Assembly (NCBI RefSeq): GCF_018402495.1
Contig: NZ_JAGYIU010000004.1
Span: 186,001 to 250,000 of the forward strand
Source: Pseudoalteromonas sp.
GTDB lineage: Bacteria > Pseudomonadota > Gammaproteobacteria > Enterobacterales > Alteromonadaceae
Direction: 5' to 3'
DNA length: 64,000 nt
The notes under the pieces were generated by a model. That model ran no database searches. It was not told where the DNA came from and worked only from the letters and a program-made list of their open reading frames with translations. Below, piece after piece: positions 1 through 10,017 of this stretch (positions are counted from its first letter, which is position 1; every line of letters starts with the position of its first letter). The position numbers and the translations under genes were made by a program.

Positions 1-894
1 CAAGACGTTGCAACGCTTACAGCTGAGCGAAAAAATCAACGTTACTTACCTGATGTTCCTTTTCCTGACACCCTAACACTTGAAGCTAATTTACAGCGAG
101 CAACGCAAAGTAGCGATATAGTGTTGGTAGTTGTGCCAAGCCACGCTTTTGCTGATACGTTAAAGCAAATTAAACCTGCTTTACGACAAAATGCAAAAAT
201 AGCATGGGCCACCAAAGGACTTGAGCCAAATACAGGGCGTTTACTGCAAGAAGTTGCAGTGCAAGAGTTAGGTGAAGATGTGCCATTAGCGGTACTTTCA
301 GGTCCCACCTTTGCCAAAGAAATGGCGATGGGCTCACCGACCGCCATTTCGGTATCATCAACCTCCTCAGCATTTGCCAAACAAATAGCCGATTTACTGC
401 ATTGTGGGCGCTCGTTTAGGGTGTATAACAATGATGACTTTATTGGTATTCAACTTGGCGGTGCGGTTAAAAATGTCATTGCCATTGGCGCAGGGATTTC
501 TGATGGTGTAGGTTTTGGTGCCAATGCACGTACAGCACTAATTACACGTGGTTTGGCCGAGTTATCCCGTTTAGGATGTGCACTGGGTGCAAAGCCTGAA
601 ACCTTTATGGGCATGGCTGGTTTAGGCGATTTAATTTTAACCTGTACCGATAATCAATCGCGCAACCGTCGTTTTGGTTTGGCCTTAGGTAAAGGCGAAA
701 GTGTTGATGACGCCATTGCATCAATTGGCCAAGTGGTTGAAGGTTTTAGAAATACCAAAGAAGTGTATTTACTAGCACAACGCGCGGGTGTAGAAATGCC
801 TATCACTGAGCAAATATACAAAGTACTTTACGAAAATAAAGATATGAAAGCAGCGGCTATGGCGTTACTCGGCAGAGAGCAAAAATCTGAGTAA
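1..894 (+). CDS. gpsA: Glycerol-3-phosphate dehydrogenase [NAD(P)+], 5' truncated by window edge
   Basis: Frame open from base 1 ([19 protein letters not shown]...); contains [40 protein letters not shown] motifs typical of GpsA. Confidence 0.95.
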   Translation, partial: QDVATLTAERKNQRYLPDVPFPDTLTLEANLQRATQSSDIVLVVVPSHAFADTLKQIKPALRQNAKIAWATKGLEPNTGRLLQEVAVQELGEDVPLAVLSGPTFAKEMAMGSPTAISVSSTSSAFAKQIADLLHCGRSFRVYNNDDFIGIQLGGAVKNVIAIGAGISDGVGFGANARTALITRGLAELSRLGCALGAKPETFMGMAGLGDLILTCTDNQSRNRRFGLALGKGESVDDAIASIGQVVEGFRNTKEVYLLAQRAGVEMPITEQIYKVLYENKDMKAAAMALLGREQKSE

Positions 895-911
895 TACTCG
901 AATTATAAAAC

Positions 912-953
912 AACCTTAAGATCAAAACGAAGCTTCTTATCTTAAGGTTATTT
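912..953 (+). terminator. Rho-independent-like terminator after gpsA
   Basis: aaccttaagat ... atcttaaggtt perfect 11-bp stem just after the gpsA stop, weak T-tract. Confidence 0.6.
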
Positions 954-1276
954 CAATAGCAATTGCATTAAACGAGTGATTAATTATAACAATATGAGTG
1001 AGTTAACGCAGCATCAATGCCAAACAGGCGCTGTCCTTCGGGTTCTGCCTAGGAGCGATTTACTCTTTGTTGCCTACATAGATGGTGGTAGGGGGCGTGA
1101 GCAGGACGCACACGCTTTGCTCGGTTTTTTACCTATTCTTACATGGATGTAAGCCAGTAGAATAACGCAGGAGCAGTTATCGAGCCCACTCGATTACAAA
1201 CCTCTTGGGGCGATTAAACCGCCCCTGGTTTGAACGAATTTTAATCCGCAAAGGTCAACAGGCTCTAGTTTTTGGG

Positions 1277-2764
1277 TTAGGTTTTAAAAACACTGGCAGA
1301 GTTTTTTAATTGTGCAGCTAGTTCTTTCATATCCCGAGAGTAAGTTTGAACCTGTTCAATTTTAGCCATACTATTTTGTCCGGCCGATACCACTTCATTA
1401 ATATTTTTGCTTAAATCTTCTGCAACAGTACTTTGCTCTGTAACTGCGCTCGATATATGGCTCGACATTTGGGTAATAGATCCAATAGCGTCAGAAATAT
1501 TTGCAATAAGCTCGCTCGCTGCACTTGCTGCATTCATACTGTCTTGACTCATATTTTTGCTAAGCTGCATTACATTCACTGCAGACTGAGAGCCTTCTTG
1601 TAGCTTTTCAATAGTGGCATGAATTTCAGCGGTGCTTTTTTGCGTTCGGCTTGCTAAAGAACGAACTTCATCAGCAACTACGGCAAATCCTCGGCCTTGC
1701 TCACCCGCACGAGCGGCTTCAATAGCGGCGTTTAATGCCAGCAAATTTGTTTGCTCTGCAATAGCTTGAATAACGTCAAGTACCGACACAATTCCCTGAA
1801 CTGACTCTTCAAGTTTACTAATAACTCTGGATGATTCATCAAGTTGACCGACTAAACTTTCAATGGAGTTGATAGAGCTTAAAAACGCCTCATGTACTTT
1901 TTGTGCATCTATATTAGCGGTTTCTGCAGAGCTTAAGGTGTGCTTGGCGTTGTTTTTTATTTCGGTTGCTGAGGATGCCATTTGCGTTATAGCTGTGGCT
2001 ATTTGATCTGTTTCTGCTTGTTGAGAGGTTAAATAGTGCACCCCTTCTGCACTTAAAGTTGAAATGTTGCCAGCAACACTCAGTGAATCATCTACCGATA
2101 ATTTAAAACCGTTTATTAGCGCTGCTATTTTATGCTCAAACTTATTAAACGAGGCGGCAAGTTGACCTATTTCGTCATCGCGTCTGACTATAATTTCTTG
2201 TGTTAAATCGCCATCACCACTGGCTATTGTTGCCATTTTCTCTGCTACTTCAGATAGCGGCTGTGCAACCAGTTTTTTAAAAATATAAACTAAAACAGCC
2301 CCTAAAATACTGGCAAGTAATACAACCTCAATAGCTGAAAATATTGCCAATTCGCTGAGTACTTTATCAATATGGCTATATTCAACGTAAAGACTAACAG
2401 AGCCTACTTTATTGGGCGTACCTGAATCATCAAAAATAAGCTCACTTTTTATAACAGACGGCGTTTTTGCACCGTCTGTTTCTGCAAAAACTTGTTCATT
2501 TGTATCATAGATTGTTATTTTTGAAATGTTTTCAGAAGCTACCTCAGCATTTATTAGCTTATTAGCGAGCTCTTCTTGAAAATTCCACATGGCATTGGGT
2601 AACGATAAACCAATACGTTCCTTAGCTAAGCTAATTTCAGTATCAAGTTTTTGCTTCAGTTGTGTGCTTTGGGTGGTGTAATCGTAAACTCCAAAGCATA
2701 ACAGCACCAGTACCATAGCACTCAACGTGGTAACAACAAGCCTGAATAAAATTGAACGAGTCAA
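1277..2764 (-). CDS. Methyl-accepting chemotaxis protein with HAMP domain
   Basis: [37 protein letters not shown] signalling hairpin; two TM segments; periplasmic sensor region. Confidence 0.93.
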   Translation of the reverse strand: MTRSILFRLVVTTLSAMVLVLLCFGVYDYTTQSTQLKQKLDTEISLAKERIGLSLPNAMWNFQEELANKLINAEVASENISKITIYDTNEQVFAETDGAKTPSVIKSELIFDDSGTPNKVGSVSLYVEYSHIDKVLSELAIFSAIEVVLLASILGAVLVYIFKKLVAQPLSEVAEKMATIASGDGDLTQEIIVRRDDEIGQLAASFNKFEHKIAALINGFKLSVDDSLSVAGNISTLSAEGVHYLTSQQAETDQIATAITQMASSATEIKNNAKHTLSSAETANIDAQKVHEAFLSSINSIESLVGQLDESSRVISKLEESVQGIVSVLDVIQAIAEQTNLLALNAAIEAARAGEQGRGFAVVADEVRSLASRTQKSTAEIHATIEKLQEGSQSAVNVMQLSKNMSQDSMNAASAASELIANISDAIGSITQMSSHISSAVTEQSTVAEDLSKNINEVVSAGQNSMAKIEQVQTYSRDMKELAAQLKNSASVFKT

Positions 2765-2773
2765 AGGATACCC

Positions 2774-3499
2774 TTACTTTAAATAGTTAGACATAATTGC
2801 ATCAACATCTATTTTCTTTAATCCTTTATTGTAAATTTGTTGCCATTTTTGTCCTTCGGCATCATTTCTAAATGCAATATGTAAAGTTTTGGTTTCTAGC
2901 AAATTTGCATTCATCGCAATTTTGTCTTTTACGCCAGCCAACGAACTATCGGTATTAAGTAAATAATTTAATACGTTAGCATCAATAACGGCTGCATCTA
3001 TTCTGCCAGCGGCCACTTTTTTAATATTTAGCACATCTGAAGGCACAGCATCACCTTTAATAGCGCCAGAGGCAATCATATCGTCAAGCTCTTTGGTGTT
3101 TACATAATCTTGTACTACACCAATGCGTTTACCTGCTAAATCGCTCACAGCTGAAAAGCTAACAGGTTTTGAATTATTTTGTACTAATCCGAGAGGGCCT
3201 GTTCCGGTTGGATCTGAAAACACAAAGTCAGATGTGTCGTGCATGTATTCAGGAAAGTAACCTACGTATTTAGAACCCGCTTGTGAGGCTGAGTTAACCG
3301 CTCGCGACCAAGGGAAAAAATCAACAACCAGTTCATGGCCTTCAGCTTTAAAGGCGGCTTTTGCGACCGCAACCGATGCGCCTTGCTGATCCAATGATTT
3401 AGCAGAGTAAGGTGGCCAATCTAGCGACGTTAGGTAAACCGTGTCGGCGGTGACTAGGTTCGAAAAACTAAGCAGTATAAATAAAAGTAATGTTTTCAT
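2774..3499 (-). CDS. Periplasmic solute-binding protein (SBP_bac_3-like), transporter substrate-binding domain
   Basis: Signal peptide; YLTSLDWPPYSAKSLDQQGASVAVAKAAF and AGKRIGVVQDYVNT motifs. Confidence 0.82.
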   Translation of the reverse strand: MKTLLLFILLSFSNLVTADTVYLTSLDWPPYSAKSLDQQGASVAVAKAAFKAEGHELVVDFFPWSRAVNSASQAGSKYVGYFPEYMHDTSDFVFSDPTGTGPLGLVQNNSKPVSFSAVSDLAGKRIGVVQDYVNTKELDDMIASGAIKGDAVPSDVLNIKKVAAGRIDAAVIDANVLNYLLNTDSSLAGVKDKIAMNANLLETKTLHIAFRNDAEGQKWQQIYNKGLKKIDVDAIMSNYLK

Positions 3500-3548
3500 A
3501 TTTCGCCTTTAAAAGTTGAATGTTCCAAAGTGATTTCATGCATGCTAG

Positions 3549-3916
3549 ACGTTTAAGTTGGTATTGCCATAATTAAATTTAGCGTAAGCTTCAGTTTAGT
3601 TATAGCCTGAGCTAACATCTTCGCCATGGAAGGTAAAGTGAGCTACACCTAGATTTATAGAATCGGTTTGATTAGTGAAATAACCTACATAACCCTCTGC
3701 TGTTATATTTTTACCTTCGCTAAAATCGATATTAGCCTCCCAAACAACAGCATTAAAACCTGTACTGTCAGTCCAATCAAAACTTGCGTGTAGTGTAGGG
3801 GCCGTTTGTGTTTGGTTAACGCTGTTAAATAGGTGAGCAGGTAAGAGAGTTGCCGTTGCTGAGGCAAATGTTGAGATAGAACATAGTAATAGAAAGCTAG
3901 GTATAAATTTCGTCAT
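3549..3916 (-). pseudogene. Truncated TorF-family putative porin-like gene (first ORF 3596..3916; frame continues past TAA)
   Basis: Signal peptide then ASFDWTDSTGFNAVVWEANIDF...AEGYVGYF; after the stop at 3596-3598 the same frame reads TEAYAKFNYGNTNLNV before a second stop. Confidence 0.5.
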
Positions 3917-4026
3917 AACGTTTCAATACCGTTATTGTAATTAAACTTAGCTTAGTACAATATTTTTACTTTTGAAAAGTTGTTAGATGTTTTTATTTAT
4001 AAAGGGTTAAGTGTTAGCGGTTGATC

Positions 4027-4187
4027 GTAGGCGCGAGGGGAGAGGCGCGAGGTGCGAGGCGCGAGGTGCGGGGTGCGAGGCGCGAGGCGCGAGGCGCGAG
4101 GCGCGAGGTCTAGGCCCGAAGCCCGACGCTCGTAACCCGCAACCCGAAGCCCGTAACATAAAGTGCGCGGCATAAAGCCCCGCCTAC
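4027..4187. repeat. Heptamer array (GCGAGGC)n and degenerate CCCGNAN heptamers, bounded by inverted GTAGGC...GCCTAC ends
   Basis: gcgaggcgcgaggcgcgagg run (7-bp period) then cccgaagcccgacgctcgtaacccgcaacccgaagcccgtaa; right end gcgcggcataaagccccgcctac. Confidence 0.85.
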
Positions 4188-4221
4188 GCTTAACCCAAAC
4201 ACCGTGCTTGGCTTAATCCCT

Positions 4222-4269
4222 GCCTAGAACCTAGAACCTAGAACCTAGAACCTAGAACCTAGAACCTCG
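4222..4269. repeat. Tandem heptamer array (CTAGAAC)n
   Basis: cctagaacctagaacctagaacctagaacctagaacctagaacct, 7-bp period. Confidence 0.95.
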
Positions 4270-4287
4270 ATGCCCGCCGCCCGAACT

Positions 4288-4752
4288 CTATTGCGCGTTT
4301 GGAAAACCAAGTTGACGCCAAGACTCATACACAAACACGGCAACAGCGTTAGATAAATTCATACTGCGGCTGTCGGCTTGCATAGGAATGCGTACGCGTT
4401 GTTCGTTAGGTAATGCTTGAATCATGTCATCTGGTAGGCCGCGTGTTTCAGGGCCAAACACTAAGCAGTCACCGGCTTGATACTGTGCTTGATGATGAAA
4501 TTGGCTGCCTTTAGTCGTACATGCATACACTTTTTTAGGCTGGCATTTTTCCAGGTAAGCTTCAAATGAGGCATGGCGTTGAACATGGCTAAATTCATGG
4601 TAATCAAGGCCGGCACGTTTTACACGTTTATCATCCCATTCAAATCCTAGCGGTTCAATTAAGTGCAGTGCATAGCCTGTATTAGCACATAAACGAATGA
4701 TATTTCCGGTGTTAGGTGGAATTTCAGGTTGGTATAAAACAATATCCAGCAC
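4288..4752 (-). CDS. trmL: tRNA (cytidine(34)-2'-O)-methyltransferase
   Basis: [27 protein letters not shown]..., [12 protein letters not shown]...[15 protein letters not shown] motifs. Confidence 0.95.
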   Translation of the reverse strand: MLDIVLYQPEIPPNTGNIIRLCANTGYALHLIEPLGFEWDDKRVKRAGLDYHEFSHVQRHASFEAYLEKCQPKKVYACTTKGSQFHHQAQYQAGDCLVFGPETRGLPDDMIQALPNEQRVRIPMQADSRSMNLSNAVAVFVYESWRQLGFPNAQ

Positions 4753-4857
4753 AATAAGCCCTATAAAATCTTTAATTTAACAAGCGCAGTATACACGAAC
4801 AATAAATAAAAACTGATATACTAAAAATATTAAATACACCATACAGCGAACAAAAAC

Positions 4858-5739
4858 GTGCACAATCGCAGTTATGAATTTTGGGTTAAAGCCTCTAGCA
4901 TAGTCACCATGCTCATGGTGAGTTTAATGATAGCGACCAAAGCATGGGCATGGCTTGCGTCGGGATCGGCCTCAATGCTCGGCTCACTGACTGATTCATT
5001 AATGGATATTACTGCAACGCTTATGAGTTTTTTAGTTTTATCGTATGCACTGCGCCCCGCAGATGACGACCACCGATTTGGTCACGGTAAAGCAGAGGCA
5101 CTTGCAGGGCTTGCTCAAGCGGCGTTTATTGCAGGTTCGGGGTGTTTATTGGCATTTCATGGCATTGAGCGATTAATTAATCCAGTAGCGCTTAGCCACT
5201 CACTATTAGGCGTGTGGGTAAGTATTTTTGCCATAGCTTGTACATTAGTTGTTGTATTTTTTCAAAATAAAGTTATTAAACACACAGAATCAATTGCCAT
5301 AAAAGCCGACTCAGTACACTACAAGGGCGATTTAATTTTAAACGCAGCGGTACTGCTTGCTATTTTACTGGCCTATTATGGTGTGCTATATGCCGATCCA
5401 TTATTTGCCATTGGGGTCGCGGGTTATTTATTGTATAACAGCTGGGATATTGCCACCGAGAGTGCTTCGCATTTAATGGATAAAGAGCTGCCAGATGAAG
5501 AAAAACAAAGCATTTTTAAAATAGCTCAAGCACACGAAGATGTCCATGGCGTGCATGGTGTACGTACTCGACAGGGTGGTAAAGTTAAGTTTATTCAACT
5601 GCATTTAGAGCTTGATGACAACTTACCACTGATTCGCGCCCACAAAGTAGCAGACGAAGTAGAGTTGATGATTACTCAGCAATTTGAATCACAAGTTGAT
5701 ATTTTGATTCACCTCGATCCACTATCGGCTGGTCGTTAG
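4858..5739 (+). CDS. fieF: Cation diffusion facilitator, FieF-like (GTG start)
   Basis: CDF family: GSLTDSLMD, HRFGHGKAEALAGL, AIKADSVHYKGDL. Confidence 0.9.
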   Translation: MHNRSYEFWVKASSIVTMLMVSLMIATKAWAWLASGSASMLGSLTDSLMDITATLMSFLVLSYALRPADDDHRFGHGKAEALAGLAQAAFIAGSGCLLAFHGIERLINPVALSHSLLGVWVSIFAIACTLVVVFFQNKVIKHTESIAIKADSVHYKGDLILNAAVLLAILLAYYGVLYADPLFAIGVAGYLLYNSWDIATESASHLMDKELPDEEKQSIFKIAQAHEDVHGVHGVRTRQGGKVKFIQLHLELDDNLPLIRAHKVADEVELMITQQFESQVDILIHLDPLSAGR

Positions 5740-6675
5740 CGACTCGCAAAATTTATACAGGCTAGTTAGCACGGGTTGGCGAATAGCATCGCGCTCAAAA
5801 AACAGCTCGTGTTTAGCTCCTTTAAACTCTTTTATTAGTGTATTTTTATGTCGGCTTGCTAGCTTATGCTGGGCTTGGTTATCGACCACCTGATCGTTTT
5901 CTGCACTGGCTATAAATAATGGGGTGGTGACAGAGAGTGTATCGAGTGCTTTAATAAATTGAAAGCTTGCATGTAACCAACCATAAGTTACACCACCTAA
6001 TTGCAACAGTGGGGTGTGCTGATAAGTTGACCTAAACTGCTCATAGCGTATTTGGCTACCTGTTAAGGTATTTAGGGCAAACTCCTCAGGTAAGTAATCG
6101 CTTTGTCCTAGCGCATAACACCCAGAGAACCCCAGTAATGAAGCACCTGCCGCAATAAAGCGTGCCACAGGTTTAGGTATTCCATTTGTGTAAATATCAA
6201 ACATAGGGGCTGATAAAAACGCACCACTAAAACTATGTTCATAACGGGCTAGGTAATCAACGGCAATCGCGCCGCCCATTGAGTGGCTAAGTAGCACTTT
6301 TTTACCCTGCCAGTGCTTATTAACCACCTCACTATTAAATTGATTAAGATCGCAGCTATAATCTTCAAACTGTTTTACATAGCCTTTGTGTGGGTTTTTT
6401 AATAATCGGTAAGAGCGCCCTTGCCCTTGGTGATCAACAATAAAAACTGCAAAATTATTACAGTAAAGCTCCCAAAGCAGCTCTTTGTATTTGTCGAGCC
6501 CTTCAATGCGTCCAGAGCTAATAACAATAGCGGTGTGGGCTTGTTGAGGTTTTGCATAAGCATAAAATAATTTACCGGCAGCCGTGTTTAAGTAAGCTTT
6601 TTTTAGCGTATTAATATAAAAATCGTTAATGGCTGATAAATTATTTTCAAGCTCGCTTTCTGTACTATAAAACAT
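5722..6675 (-). CDS. Alpha/beta hydrolase, lysophospholipase-like
   Basis: VDHQGQGRS, VLLSHSMGGAIA nucleophile elbow; start MFYSTESELENN preferred over the longer ORF (6708). Confidence 0.85.
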   Translation of the reverse strand: MFYSTESELENNLSAINDFYINTLKKAYLNTAAGKLFYAYAKPQQAHTAIVISSGRIEGLDKYKELLWELYCNNFAVFIVDHQGQGRSYRLLKNPHKGYVKQFEDYSCDLNQFNSEVVNKHWQGKKVLLSHSMGGAIAVDYLARYEHSFSGAFLSAPMFDIYTNGIPKPVARFIAAGASLLGFSGCYALGQSDYLPEEFALNTLTGSQIRYEQFRSTYQHTPLLQLGGVTYGWLHASFQFIKALDTLSVTTPLFIASAENDQVVDNQAQHKLASRHKNTLIKEFKGAKHELFFERDAIRQPVLTSLYKFCESLTTSR

Positions 6676-8101
6676 GGTTTCTCTTTTGTATTGGCAAGCT
6701 GACCTCAACGCATAGTCCGCCCAAGTCTTTATTTGATAAAGCTAAATCTCCGCCATGGGCAATCACCGCATTTTTTGCAATGGCTAATCCCAATCCTGTG
6801 CCGCCACTAACACGATCGCGAGCATCTGATTGCCTAAAAAATGGCTCACACAGTTTATCTAGTTGCGCTGCGGGAACGCCAGGGCCGTCATCACAAATTT
6901 GTATAGTGATAGTATCACTGTGTTTTAGGGTGATACTAATAGTATGTTGTGCATATTTAATTGCATTACGTAAAATATTTTCAAGTGCGCTGGCAATCAA
7001 CATCTCGTCGCACTCTATATTTACCTGTGCATCACCTTGTATAAGTAACATTTTATTATGTTGTTTTGCTTCAAACTGAGCATCATTAATCACATGGTCA
7101 ACAATTACTTGTAGCGACTGTGTTTGCAGCGATAAAGGCTGACTGTTAGCCTCTAAACGCGATACCTGCAACACATCTGCTATCATTTTATCTAGCTGAT
7201 TGGCTTCTTTTTCAATGCGCAGTAAATAAGATTGACTGGCCTCACTCGCTTGCATTTGCGCCAGCCCTGTCGCCATTTTTAAACGTGTTAAAGGCGAGCG
7301 TAACTCATGAGATATATCGGCCAATAAACGTTTTTGAGCGCTTAGTAATTGCTCTAATTGGTCAGCCATACGATTAAAGTCGCGCCCTAAAATACCTAGT
7401 TCATCTTTGCGCTGACTGCTTATTGCTGCTCGCGCACTTAAGTCGCCACTAGAGAGCCTAATAGCCGCTTGTTTTAGGCTATTAATAGGAGCAATCAGAT
7501 TACGACTAAATAAAAAACTCAAAGCAAGCGAAGCGATAACCGCGATAGAAATTTTTAGCCATGCAGGCAGTAATTTTAAGCGAATAAAAAGTGGACGCTT
7601 ATGATTTATATCGATTTCATATAACTCAAACTCCCCTTGGGGCACACTAACGCGTACGGGGCCAAAAGCTTGATAGTATTCAGTAAAAATAACTTGTGGT
7701 GGCATGCCTTTAGTAAAGTTAAGTAAGCTTAAATCAATTGTATTGTCGATAGATTTACTTATAAACGTCGTATCCGAATTTTGCGAATTTAGATAAAGCA
7801 TCTTACGCTTAGATAAGCGCGGGTGAGTAATAATATCGTTAATAGAGAGAGCGTGTTTATGTGCGCTACGCTCGATAACGCGCGAAAGGTATTCTAGGTT
7901 TTTAGCCATAGGCCCTTGCAATGGCTCATGACTAATAGCATTGATAAGCGAAATATTACTTAAAAAAAACAGCGCCGTGAAAGTACCAATAATAGTTAAC
8001 CAAAACCAAGCAAATACTTTAAAAAACAAATAATGCTTTGGGTGCCTTAGCCAGCTAAAACGAGGTAATTTACTCTCCTTGGATAAAGACATACCCTGCA
8101 C
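6665..8101 (-). CDS. Sensor histidine kinase, CpxA-like
   Basis: HAMP; DISHELRSPLTRLKMA H-box; GDGPG/GTGLGLAIAKN ATPase motifs; adjacent CpxR-like regulator. Confidence 0.9.
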   Translation of the reverse strand: MQGMSLSKESKLPRFSWLRHPKHYLFFKVFAWFWLTIIGTFTALFFLSNISLINAISHEPLQGPMAKNLEYLSRVIERSAHKHALSINDIITHPRLSKRKMLYLNSQNSDTTFISKSIDNTIDLSLLNFTKGMPPQVIFTEYYQAFGPVRVSVPQGEFELYEIDINHKRPLFIRLKLLPAWLKISIAVIASLALSFLFSRNLIAPINSLKQAAIRLSSGDLSARAAISSQRKDELGILGRDFNRMADQLEQLLSAQKRLLADISHELRSPLTRLKMATGLAQMQASEASQSYLLRIEKEANQLDKMIADVLQVSRLEANSQPLSLQTQSLQVIVDHVINDAQFEAKQHNKMLLIQGDAQVNIECDEMLIASALENILRNAIKYAQHTISITLKHSDTITIQICDDGPGVPAAQLDKLCEPFFRQSDARDRVSGGTGLGLAIAKNAVIAHGGDLALSNKDLGGLCVEVSLPIQKRNHVL

Positions 8102-8756
8102 CTCGAATCGTTTTAATTTTTTCTCCTGCGCTGTGCTCAGCTATTTTTTTACGGATATTGCTTACATGCATATCAATAGAGCGGTCAAAAGACGCTAAAC
8201 GTCTGCCTAGTACGTCTTCGCTTATTTGTTCTTTGCTTATAACATCAGGGGCATGTTTTACCAATAAAGCCAATATTTCGTATTCTGTGCCGGTTAATGT
8301 CAACGTGGTGTCATTGACACTCGCTTCACGCGCCGAAAAGTTAATGGTAATACCATTTAAACAGCGCTTTTTATTGCTATTGCTTACACTGTTAATATGT
8401 TCAATGCGGCGGGTAATAGCCTTAACGCGGGCAAGAAGTTCACGGTGGTTAAACGGTTTTGCAATATAATCATCAGCGCCAAGCTCTAAACCAAAAATAC
8501 GATCAAAGTCTTCGCCTTTAGCGGTAAGCATAATCACCGGCGTTAATTTACTTTGCCTAAGCTGTTTGAGTACCTCAAAACCGTCTATAGAGGGCAGCAT
8601 AACGTCTAGCAGTATAAGCGCATAATCGTTTTGTAAGGCAAGCTCTAAACCTTGTTGGCCATCATGTGCGGTTTGTATACTAAAGCCTTGTGCGCTTAGG
8701 TACTCGCTTAATAACTCACATAAACCAGTGTCATCATCAATCATTAATAATTTCAT
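8070..8756 (-). CDS. Response regulator, OmpR/CpxR-like
   Basis: MIDDDTGLCELLSEYL, LLDVMLPSIDGFEVL, PVIMLTAKGEDFDRIFGLELGADDYIAKPF and a winged-helix C-terminus. Confidence 0.92.
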   Translation of the reverse strand: MKLLMIDDDTGLCELLSEYLSAQGFSIQTAHDGQQGLELALQNDYALILLDVMLPSIDGFEVLKQLRQSKLTPVIMLTAKGEDFDRIFGLELGADDYIAKPFNHRELLARVKAITRRIEHINSVSNSNKKRCLNGITINFSAREASVNDTTLTLTGTEYEILALLVKHAPDVISKEQISEDVLGRRLASFDRSIDMHVSNIRKKIAEHSAGEKIKTIRGAGYVFIQGE

Positions 8757-8820
8757 ACATAAAGCCTTACCCGCTGTTTTATAGCTTTATTTTACGCGTT
8801 AAATGCATCAAAAGTGAATC

Positions 8821-8836
8821 TTTACATAACCTTTAC
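8821..8836. promoter_or_regulatory. Putative CpxR-type box between the cpxR-like and cpxP-like genes
   Basis: tttacataacctttac = GTAAA-N6-GTAAA on the minus strand, 11-bp repeat spacing, in the divergent intergenic region. Confidence 0.5.
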
Positions 8837-8923
8837 ACTGCTTTGCGTTACTTTGCATTGAGCCAGTTATAGTGAACTTACTGGCTTAACAGCCACAACC
8901 AACCCAAAATTAAGGTAATCATT

Positions 8924-9388
8924 ATGACTAAAATAAACACGCTATCAAAATTAGTACTTATTTGTGGCTTAACAGTAGCAACGCTCAGTGCGGGCAGCGC
9001 ACTTGCAAAAGGTGATGGCCATAAACAAGGCTACTCTCAAGCACGCTTTTTACTCTCTGAGCGAGCTGCAGATAAACTGGCGCTTACGCAAGATCAACAA
9101 ACACAATTAAAAGCGATTTTTACAGCGCAAAAAATGCAAGTTAAAGCGCTAAGAAGCCAAGACAAAGACGCGCGTAAGGCACAGCGCCAAGCTTATAAAG
9201 CGCAGATGGATACGTTATTGTCAGCGCCAAACTTTGACGAAAATGCAGCAAAAGAGTTATTAACCGCGCGCCAAGATAAGAAGCAGCAATTGGGGTTAAT
9301 TAAATTGAAAACCCAGCATCAAGTAATGCAACTGCTTAACGCTGAGCAAAAAGAAAAGTTAGCTAAAATACAGCATCGCCGCAGGTAG
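8924..9388 (+). CDS. Spy/CpxP-family periplasmic protein
   Basis: Signal peptide; LALTQDQQTQLKAIFTAQ and LNAEQKEKLAKIQ LTxxQ-like repeats; divergent from the Cpx-like TCS. Confidence 0.82.
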   Translation: MTKINTLSKLVLICGLTVATLSAGSALAKGDGHKQGYSQARFLLSERAADKLALTQDQQTQLKAIFTAQKMQVKALRSQDKDARKAQRQAYKAQMDTLLSAPNFDENAAKELLTARQDKKQQLGLIKLKTQHQVMQLLNAEQKEKLAKIQHRRR

Positions 9389-9475
9389 AGGTTCGAGGTT
9401 CTAGGTTCGAGGTGCTAGGCTCGAGGTGCGAGGTCCGCAACCCGAAGCCCGCTGATCGAAGCTAGTCGCCCGAAG
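9388..9475. repeat. Degenerate heptamer-type array
   Basis: aggttcgaggttctaggttcgaggtgctaggctcgaggtgcgaggtccgcaacccgaagccc, 7-bp register. Confidence 0.75.
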
Positions 9476-9504
9476 CCCCGCCTTGTATCTACAGAATATT
9501 TTGA

Positions 9505-9600
9505 ACCACAGAGGGAGCAGAGGCGCTTTGCGCTCCACAGAGAGAAGAGCATTTATTGTCACTTTCTCTGTGTGCTCTGCGCCTCTGTGGTAGATAAATT
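9505..9600. repeat. CACAGAG-type imperfect palindrome
   Basis: accacagagggagcagaggcgctttgcgctccacagagagaag ... tctctgtgtgctctgcgcctctgtggta. Confidence 0.8.
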
Positions 9601-9650
9601 ACCTAAAACCTAATACTGACGCGGGGTAAACCCGCTGCTACAGGTATAAA

Positions 9651-9682
9651 AAACCTTGCTATGTTAACTGCAAGGTTTTTAA
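9651..9682. terminator. Hairpin terminator-like
   Basis: aaccttgctatgttaactgcaaggttttt stem with T-tract. Confidence 0.55.
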
Positions 9683-9686
9683 ATTT

Positions 9687-9743
9687 CTCGAACCTCGAAC
9701 CTCGAACCTCGAACCTCGAACCTCGAACCTCGAACCTCGAACC
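9687..9743. repeat. Tandem heptamer array (CTCGAAC)n ending 8 bp from the yacG stop
   Basis: ctcgaacctcgaacctcgaac..., 7-bp period, about 8 copies. Confidence 0.95.
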
Positions 9744-9751
9744 CTTAAAAA

Positions 9752-9988
9752 TCACTTAAAAAAGTCATCTTCATTTTTTGCCAGCATGGCTTCAATGTCT
9801 TCAATCATATCTTGATTGAACTCATCGGCCGAGGTGAGTGGTGCTGAAATTTTATTATTTTCAAACGACCATTCACCTAAATCAATAAGTTGGCAACGCT
9901 TTGAACAAAAAGGGCGGTGCGGGCTTTGTGCTGACCATTCTACTTTTGCTTTGCAGGTTGGACAGTTTACAATTGTTGGCATATGCAT
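9752..9988 (-). CDS. yacG: DNA gyrase inhibitor YacG (zinc-binding)
   Basis: [12 protein letters not shown]...[16 protein letters not shown]. Confidence 0.93.
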   Translation of the reverse strand: MHMPTIVNCPTCKAKVEWSAQSPHRPFCSKRCQLIDLGEWSFENNKISAPLTSADEFNQDMIEDIEAMLAKNEDDFFK

Positions 9989-10017
9989 CTCTTAAAAAAT
10001 GGGGTAAATTAGATTAA

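Noticed and set aside
42-431. 129-aa minus-strand ORF and 67-aa ORF 170..373
   Set aside because: Entirely antisense to gpsA; no recognisable motifs.
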